Origin: Parelaphostrongylus tenuis | Taxonomy: Eukaryota > Nematoda > Chromadorea > Rhabditida > Metastrongylidae | Length of the DNA stretch: 64,000 nucleotides | Assembly (NCBI GenBank): GCA_019055375.1 | Contig: JAHQIW010000655.1 | Span: forward strand, 1 to 64,000 | Reading direction: 5' to 3' | In this document: positions 57,255-64,000 of the stretch, in pieces | How the letters are laid out: every line of letters starts with the position of its first letter | Position numbering within the stretch: the stretch's first letter is position 1 | Program-made: the position numbers and the translations under genes | Notes under the pieces: generated by a model | Databases searched by the model: none | The model's input: the letters and a program-made list of their open reading frames with translations, nothing else | Told to the model about the DNA's origin: nothing

Positions 57255-58917
57255 AGGGCTATGGAGAAAATCATCCACCAACCACTACTCGCACCTCTTC
57301 GCTAGCCATGTCCTCTTACCGTCATAAAAAATGAAGGAGGATGAATATGTCGTCCCACCGGTCCTCCCTTCCGAAATCCGACATGCTCTGTCGTCGGTGA
57401 AGAACAGAACAACACCCGGTCCAGACAGGATTAGACCAGAACATCCTGAAGAATCTGCCGCCAGTTCTCATCTACACCCTGGCTTGGCTCTTCACTCGCT
57501 ACCTGTCAGAATGCATGGTCCCTATTCAATGGAAAAACCAGCAAAGACCGTATTGTTGTTCAAAAAGGGAGACCTTCACGACATAGGCAATTATCGCCCA
57601 ATCTGCTTGCTGTCCGTTCTCTATAAACTCTTTACTCGAGTCATGCTAAACAGGATTGACAGAACACTGGACGAAGGACAGCCATGCGAACAAGAAGGGT
57701 TCCGAAAAGGATTTAGTACATGGACCACATCCACACGATTACAAAACTCATCGAAGTTCCACGAGAGTACAAACAACCACTCTGTCTCACTTTCACGATC
57801 TGAAGAAAGCCTTTGATTCAGTGGAAACAGAAGCGGTTATAGAGGCTCTGGATTAACCAGGGCGTCCCTACTCGGTACATAATGAGCCTTCGTGAGCTTT
57901 ATAAAGATTTTACGACCAAAATATCTCCACTCTACAACAATATCACCATTGACGTAAGAAGAGGGGTTCGACAAGGCGATACAATTTTTCCAAAACTATT
58001 CACTGCCACCCTACAAAACGGCATGCGAGCATTAGAATGGGACGAAATGGGACGTGAAAGTTGACGGTCGACAATTAAACCATCTTCGCTTTTGCTAACG
58101 ACATCGTTCTCATAACACCAAACATCAGCCAAGCTGAACGAATGTTGACCGATTTCGATAACGCCTGTGGAAAGATTGTGTCTTCAACTGAATCTGACGA
58201 AAACAATGTTCATAAGGAGCGGATGGGTTTCTAATGCTCCCATTCACGCTCAACGGAACGACAATCTCCGAATGCTCCAGTTACGTCTATCTAGGTCGTG
58301 AAATCAACATGATGAACGACCTAGCTCCAGAGTTGAGCAGAGGGAAACGAGGCGGCTTGGGGAACGTTTAAGAGCATCGAAGACGTAGTGAAGAGGACAA
58401 AGAACATCCGACTCCGTGCCACCTTTTCGACTCAACAATTATCCCTGCTCTGACGTATGCAGCAGAAACCTGGTCGCTACGTAAGCAGGATGAAAAATCA
58501 CTTGGCGTTATCGAACGCGCAGTCGAAAGGTCGATGCTAGGAGTATAGCGTATCTCGCAAATGAGAGAAAGGATTCGAAGTTCCGACCTACGTCAACGAT
58601 CGAAAATCAGAGACGAGGTTCTAAACGTCAGGATATCGAAAATAAGGTGGACCGGACACGTGATGCGCTTCAACGACAACCGATGGACGAGAGCCGTTAC
58701 CGACTGGATTCCTCGGGACGTCAAGCGCTCTAAATGAAGACCACTGACCCGTTGGTCCGATTTCTTCACGAAAGTGATAGAAGAAAGATATGATGCTCAG
58801 CGAATCCCTAGAGCGAGGAGGACCCACTGGCCGTTCTTGCACGCGATAGGAGAAAAATGGATGAGTTGCTGGTACCCGCTCGAGTCACTCGACGATCAAC
58901 GGGACGACAGGTGACGG
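57255..58917 (+). mobile_element. RTE non-LTR retrotransposon, 5'-truncated copy with full 3' end
   Basis: Plus strand. The similarity starts at ATGGAGAAAATCATCC (about 57260), past the expected endonuclease domain. Motifs in order: VLPSEIRHALSS, then TTPGPDRIRPEHL-like (57360-57445); LLFKKGDLHDIGNYRPICLL (about 57552-57612); DLKKAFDSVE (motif A, about 57800-57830); RRGVRQGDTIFPKLFTATL (motif B, about 57958-58014); FANDIVLITPN (motif C, 58091 on, with Asn for the first Asp of FADD and an extra T just before it); a YVYLGREI block (about 58285); TYAAETWSLRKQDEKSLGVI (about 58455-58515); WTGHVMRFNDNRWTRAVTDW (about 58650-58710); LESLDDQRDDR and a stop (58913). Several frameshifts and stops make it non-functional. 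Confidence 0.9.
57331..58913 (+). pseudogene. RTE reverse transcriptase and C-terminal region, frameshifted
   Basis: The coding remnant of the element above. The first open part (57331-57816) covers reverse transcriptase motifs before and through the palm start; the next (57656-57856) carries motif A; 57882-58064 carries motif B. Motif C and the C-terminal domain follow in broken frames. In the family this enzyme copies its own RNA at a nicked target and also mobilises SINEs. With no endonuclease domain, several frameshifts and an altered motif C, no active product is possible from this copy. Confidence 0.85.
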
Positions 58918-59329
58918 GTGATTGTAGAGAAAAAGTCGTTGTAAAACTGATCAGCTGGCATTGAAAATTGTTCCGCTGTTCTAAGCACTGCTTGTTCCTT
59001 CTAGTAAACCTTTATAAGGAAAATTTTATCTTATTTTATTCGGTTTTAACCTCAATTTGTTCAAGGACTTATATCTAAATGCAGTTTCTGACTTGATTTA
59101 ATAGTGAATGTGGCCAAAATAAAAGTGACTTTCCTGTAAGCATTATAATAGATTGGGGAAAAATTCCTGAGGAAAATGCTTGTAAAACATTAGTTATGCA
59201 CCCATTACACCCGCGAACAAAAGACAAAACTAATAGTCAAAATGCTTTTCCTTCAACTTCAAGCATTTTTCTGCCACTCTCCGGGAAAAGATCGATTCCG
59301 AGAGCATAAAAATTCCGATTTTGCTGTTG
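58918..59329. other. RTE 3' flank and intergenic DNA
   Basis: AT-rich, with no simple-sequence tail that I can assign to the RTE copy with certainty. Confidence 0.35.
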
Positions 59330-59765
59330 AAGAAATGAAAAAACCCAAGTTGTCAAAAAAGGGATTTTCTTCAAACCGCTTCAAGCACAGCTTGACGATC
59401 AAATTCTTTGGAACGACCTGAAATGCGGCTGATGTTCCAAATTTTCGTCACCTTCGTCAAGCTCTCTGAACCACATGTACACCGTACTTTTGCCAACTGT
59501 GTCTTCGCTCCAAGCTAGATTGATGCGTCACTTGCCACCGTTGCATTTGAAAACCAAAAACCATGTCGTGCATCATCACAACCCAATTTGCTCGCTTGTT
59601 AAGTCAATCTTGAAAAAAGTAGATAAGATATATATCAATCAACGCGGGGGCAAGACGGCTTTCAAATGAGCCCAAAAAGTGCAGATTGGCCGACACTCAA
59701 AAAAATGATACACGCATTTCTCAGACCTTTTTCCCCAACCTGTTACTTCGGTATATCAGGAGCAA
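59330..59765 (-). mobile_element. mariner-family transposon remnant
   Basis: Minus strand. The N-terminal helix-turn-helix region of a mariner transposase is readable as INLAWSEDTVGKSTVYMWFR (about 59525-59466), continuing as ELDEGDENLEHQPH. After a frameshift it continues as GRSKEFDRQAVLEAV-like text (to about 59360). This region binds the terminal repeats in mariner enzymes. A terminal-repeat-like sequence (CAGGTTGGGGAAAAAGGTC) lies about 110 bp upstream at 59740-59722. The catalytic DD(D) domain is not found downstream, so only the 5' third survives. Mariner-like elements (for example bandit) are known from hookworms; subfamily not determined. Confidence 0.7.
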
Positions 59766-60099
59766 TCGATAAATCGGATACGACATTGTTCTTGCGTGCT
59801 CTATGTTAGAAACGTTGAGTGATTTTCTATTGAGGTCCGTTTTCCCCTCTTCAGATTTCATTCGAGGTCGAGCTCATTGTATGGTATTGCTGCGAATGGG
59901 AGCAGCAGCTTCATTACATTCCGCCTCCATCCGAACCTTGTGCAGATCAAGCTTCTTTCGATCGATAACGTGCCACAGGTCATCAATTGCGTATGCACAA
60001 TCTCAATAAAAAACTTTATTCTCACTGTTCTTCATGGTCTTTTCTTTTTATAAAAAATCGGTCCCATGTCGTTAGTGTTTAGCCATTTCGGTTCTTCTG
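59766..60099. other. intergenic DNA
   Basis: A plus-strand frame of 68 codons (59803-60009) starts with ATG but has no recognised domain. Confidence 0.35.
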
Positions 60100-60755
60100 G
60101 TTAGGACGGAATAAAATGAAAAACCGATCTTATTCCTGGAGAAAAGTTTTTACAGGAGCTGTGTGTGACCATTTGAAAGCTGGGATTTCAAACTACAGAC
60201 ATTAAGTAACGGTGTTTTTGAAATCACCTTTTTATTACGCTGTAAAATCCACTCAAAATCATCTCTCAGACGCGCACATTTCTCGCCGTGCAGAGCTCTT
60301 TCTTTAGAATATTAGTAATCATTTTATAGCGTAATCGTTTCTGATTCCAGCGCTGTGCTTATATCCTAGAAAGACCGTTTCTCTACAACGCAGGAGGTAA
60401 AATAAGTTGAATTTTCATGTGTGATAGGGGTGTGTCTTTGGCCAAATTTCACGTTTCGCGCGTGAGGCAGGCAAGTTTGACCGACGCGATGATCAGTAAT
60501 TGTTCGTGCATATGAGCGCGTGGAGAAGTATGGCGTCAGCAAGTTCACGTTGCCCGCGGGCTTTGTCCGACGAGATTACGAAAGAAATCTCCTTATGTAA
60601 CAACGTCAAGAAGAGACTTTGTTCAGAAAACTGGCGACGTGGCGCTGTAACCTCAGCTCTTTTGAATGGTTAACTACACTTCTATGAAAAATTCCTTTCC
60701 AGTCAAATAGATCGTTTTCATTGCCCCCTCATAACTCCAAAGTCCTCCATTTTAT
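60100..60755. mobile_element. IR-1 fold-back element, copy 3
   Basis: Left arm 60100-60235: TTCTGGTTAGGACGGAATAA, AATGAAAAACCGATCTTATT, TTTACAGGAGCTGTGTGTGA, CCATTTGAAAGC. Right arm 60634-60745, as reverse complement: GCAATGAAAACGATCTATTT, TTTTTCATAGAAGTGTAGTT, AACCATTCAAAAGAGC. The internal part repeats GAGCTCTTTCTTTAGAATAT, TAGTAATCATTTTATAGCG (also seen at 32371 and 39862) and GGGCTTTGTCCGACGAGAT, matching the core of copies 1 and 2. Confidence 0.7.
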
Positions 60756-60959
60756 TAGAATTCGGCGTATCTCTCTCCCCCTAGTGGCTTTATTTTCTGA
60801 ACTTCCTTCAGTTTTCAATTTTTTGATTTTTATTTCTCTGTTTGAGGTTTGCATCTTCTCTATGAACGTCGTTAAAAAGCTGGTCTGAGGCTGCCCTCTT
60901 CGCAATCGTGGAGGGAGTTGGTCTGAAAGGCTTACTAAGATTTTTGTCGATCAGTTGCT
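60756..60959. other. intergenic DNA
   Basis: T-rich, no feature. Confidence 0.35.
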
Positions 60960-61060
60960 AGGAGAGTGTTGTGAAACGGGATCGAACCAGCACCTTGCTT
61001 ATCAATTTCGCTTCCTGATGCACTGCATCGCTTACCTTACGTCCTGTCCCACCCGCAGGT
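60960..61060 (-). repeat. tRNA-like relic
   Basis: Minus strand: GTAAGGTAAGCGATGCAGTG (A-box-like), then GCTGGTTCGATCCCGTTTCA (a good B box). Flanks do not pair into an acceptor stem, so it is a SINE or TR-MITE core, not a tRNA gene. Confidence 0.4.
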
Positions 61061-63545
61061 TTATAAAACTTGAATAAATCTTAAGGTCTATAGAGACGCA
61101 TGTTTTTAATCTAAGCAACCCTTATTTTACGTGAATAATTGAGGGTTTGTGGTTGCGTGATGGCTCTTGTTGGTCAGTATCCTGATGCCACATTCTCATA
61201 CTGTGCATTTTTTAATGTTCTGTTAAAATTTTTATATGCTGGCCATTCACACATGGAAAAAAATCCTTAGCTTAGGTGAAAATGTGCCAGATGCTCTGTG
61301 CTTTTGGGTCTTTGAGGGCTCCGGTAAATTTTTTCTTCCCGTTCAAATAGTTTGAGTTCTTAGTTCCATTTATAAATATGAAATTCCATTTGCGTTGAAG
61401 GCTGTAAGATCTAAGATAATTGAGTGGTGGACAAGAATTGGACCTCAGATTAGAGTTGAAACCGTGTTTTCACCAACCGAGGCCACCGCTTATTCGCCAC
61501 TCATTTTTCGAGATCTTCTTTATCATACCGGCTACCAGTCACAACTTTTCAACAGGTTTTGGTCGGGTGAGCAATTTGCTCAAATTTTTGCCTTCCATTC
61601 AATTCTTTAGGTATAGTTGAATTTTAGCACTACGAAAAAGCAGTGAAAACTAAAGAGTTGTTGGCTGTAAGATCCTCTGAGACATTTTACCTGTGTGTGA
61701 TTGGAAACTTTCAGACACATTATTAACGGATAGTTCGTTTCTCTGGGGGGAGGGTCGGCCTGGGTGAAGACGAAACGGTTTCTCAAGGAAGCACTTCTCC
61801 TCGACAGCCCCTAAGGGAGGTCTGGAATGAAGCTAATGAACTTCTTAGAGAAATTTCCTTTCGAGAAGAAATCCTGTGTTCTAATGACCAAGGATAGATA
61901 TTTAGAAATTCCGGTACTGAGGCTATATGTAGAATGTTCAAACCCAGGCCCGGTTGTTGAATTCCGTTGAGTTTTTCACCCATTACCGGCGGCTGATGCG
62001 CGTCATCACTCACACCACATGAGGACCACCACTCATTTACTAACCACCTTCGACTATATAACATAATCGTAGTGTTGTCCGTAGAATATTCATAGAATCG
62101 AACAAAATCGTGACTCGATAATGCCGAAGGACATTAGGATGTCAGAATTATTTTTCATTCTGTTTTCAGGGGATTTCGGACTATTTTGTTTTTAAACAGT
62201 CTCGAGTACTTGAGTGATGTTGTCTTTCTCAGATTCGATTGTTGATCGGTCGTGTCGCGACCAGTGCCACTTCAATTCTGTTCTTCGAAGGACGTTCTGA
62301 ATCAGTTGAGGTAAACGCTACCATTGTACTATAACGATTCCACAAAGCAATGCCTTGGCTACTTCGCTCCCCCATGTCGGTAAGCCCCCTCCTCCCCCCC
62401 AAGCCTCATGAAATCCTCACATCGGCCCAGATTCGTGTTTCGCATATGTGCTCGTTTTTTCGTTTTTTGTCAGAAGTTTCTGGAAAAAAAAGGGGGTGTT
62501 AGGGTGGTCTTTTAACGTTCCCCGGACACTGAACAAATCTTAGCGTTGGCTTCTAACCAAACTCTTTTTAGGATGTTGTAAGTTTTGGACTGACGTATAG
62601 CCGCTCTAGAAGGGAGTGTTAGACATGGGATTCTCGGGCGTATATTTAGTCCCTCTGGGCACTGCACCCTGCATTGCGAACTTCATTCGAATCATGAGTT
62701 TAAGACGATTTACATGCTGTTCGCTCGGAAACTCTACAATGACTACGTTTGCTGACCTACCGAGTGTAATCCAAGTCACTGACCATCTGTCCCTCTAGAC
62801 CAAGGTTCTCTTCTCCTCTTGGTGTACCAAATCACCGACCTCCGGACCTTTTTCGCGTCTTACGGTAAGGTAGAAGCGCGTCGTCAGTCCTTTTCCTGCA
62901 CCTCACGGACTCAAAACCTTCGACCTTGTCGTATCATCAGATCAGGGCGCCACTACTATTGCGCACACGCGACGCCACATAGCTTGTTTCTTGGTTTATG
63001 ACAGAATTTCCGTCCCATAAATTCAGAAAGTTAACCGTCTCTCCCTACACGCATTATCGCTAATCATACTATAGCCGTCCGTAACGTTTTTTTGTTTGAA
63101 ATCCCGTAGCAGCCTTATTTCAGGTTCCTTTTCCGCTTGTTTCCTCGCAGTCGCCCCAATTTCGATTCCCCTTGTAAAAAAAAAGGTTGTTAAGCTTATG
63201 TTGAATATTACGAGTGCGTGAAGGTTTTCGATAAATATATCTCGCTGAGACAATTTTATATTATGTCAAATACAGTGAGAAGCCCATGTTTACTTCCATA
63301 AAATTCTCTGGATATTCAAAAAGTATTTCTTTCGATATACTGGCAATCAATTATAGCTATTATTTGATGCATTATCCTCCTCTAAACAAGGTCCACTTCA
63401 AGAATTTTTGTAAAAATTAATGCCCAGGAAAGTGTACATAATATATTATACTTGATTAAATAGGAGTTCCTATTCACCGTTTACATTATCTAACGACTTT
63501 TATATTGGAATCTTGAGTCAACGTATGCATAGTAGCTGTAGGGGC
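61061..63545. other. intergenic DNA, nothing recognised
   Basis: About 2.5 kb without a recognisable gene or repeat. Two overlapping plus-strand frames at 61395-61620 and scattered 60-90-codon frames elsewhere show no domains. A C-rich tract lies at 62385-62401. Confidence 0.4.
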
Positions 63546-63770
63546 ATGTTGCGCCAGTAGTTAGAGGTAATCCGCGTCGCACACGTGGGTCGATGGTCTT
63601 GACCAATCTTAGAACACCAAGTCTTCCGTCCTTTCGGGGTTCTCTAAATTGGTGCCACACACCTTTATACGCAGAGAGGATAGCAGTACCTTAACTTTAT
63701 ACAATCGGCAGCGGATTACGAACGCGGCCATTGTAAGAAGACAGGATTGATGCACTTTAATATCTCAAAA
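63546..63770 (+). mobile_element. tRNA-derived SINE (SINE-1), copy 4
   Basis: ATGTTGCGCCAGTAGTTAGA, GGTAATCCGC (A-box region), GTGGGTCGATGGTCTTGACC (decayed B box), then the body (TTGGTGCCACACACC, GAGGATAGCAGTACCTTAAC) and AACGCGGCCATTGTAAGAAG, which matches GCGAGCCATTGTAAGGGCC of copy 1. The end is TTGATGCACTTTAAT. Confidence 0.6.
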
Positions 63771-64000
63771 GAAGAAACTGACAAAATTGATGGGACGATT
63801 GACATTGGCGCATTCCTCAGAGGTTGATCAACGCCTTTATGCTTAAATTCTACGATGTGTGGCGGACAGGTCGCATCAGTTGGAGTTGCGGCTTGAACCA
63901 TTGTATGTCTACGGACCATAGATGGGAAGCCTCCTATCTTATCAAACATATGAGAGTGGCCCTCTGTCGGTTCATTACACGATAACAAGACTGTTCATCC
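63771..64000. other. window edge
   Basis: The minus-strand frame 63716-63988 overlaps the SINE and shows no domain. Nothing called. Confidence 0.3.

Noticed and set aside
56772..57334. Phe/Leu-rich plus frames and a Lys/Arg-rich minus frame
   Set aside because: Artefacts of the polypyrimidine tract.

Overview
The window looks like nuclear DNA of a nematode, most likely a strongylid (hookworm-like) species. The evidence is decayed non-LTR retrotransposon copies whose reverse transcriptase and C-terminal motifs match the RTE elements that are abundant in hookworm genomes, a decayed Penelope-like element, a mariner relic, tRNA-headed SINEs, TTTCAG-type splice acceptors and AT-rich intergenic DNA. 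There is no bacterial gene organisation. I see no intact, confidently functional protein gene; the window is a satellite block followed by a gene-poor field of decayed transposons.

Layout. 1-1520: AT-rich flank with an AT microsatellite, a GC-richer coding-like relic (175-510, minus) and part of a small transposon. 1521-21552: one uninterrupted, head-to-tail satellite array of about 111-112 monomers of about 180 bp. A single diagnostic change near 6.5 kb splits it into two blocks, and the left block has a stretch of 360-bp dimers. 21553-29400: SINE and MITE copies, an RTE-like 3' fragment (23.7-24.2 kb) and some unrecognised coding-like stretches. 29411-32099: a nearly full-length, frameshifted Penelope-like element (reverse transcriptase plus GIY-YIG endonuclease) bounded by 72-bp inverted terminal repeats. 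32.1-43.2 kb: a dense cluster of two small inverted-repeat families, called here IR-1 and TR-MITE. 44-45.2 kb: a second SINE family and the best candidate for real spliced exons (minus strand). 46.9-48.4 kb (minus) and 57.26-58.92 kb (plus): two related RTE copies. The remainder is SINE, MITE and mariner relics, homopolymers and unannotated AT-rich DNA.

How the parts relate. Autonomous-type elements (RTE, Penelope, mariner) appear only as broken copies. The non-autonomous families (SINE-1, SINE-2, TR-MITE, IR-1) occur several times each and presumably used enzymes encoded elsewhere. The most unusual objects are: (a) the satellite monomer, whose plus strand reads as a tiny cistron (splice-acceptor-like TTTCAG, ATG, 22-27 codons, stop, AATAAA); (b) a transposon family with DNA-transposon-style terminal inverted repeats that encloses a tRNA-like Pol III promoter; (c) a fold-back family whose arms recur at about a dozen places; and (d) the same Asn for Asp change in the catalytic FADD motif of both RTE copies. 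Names such as SINE-1, IR-1 and TR-MITE are labels for this window only. All alignments were made by eye.
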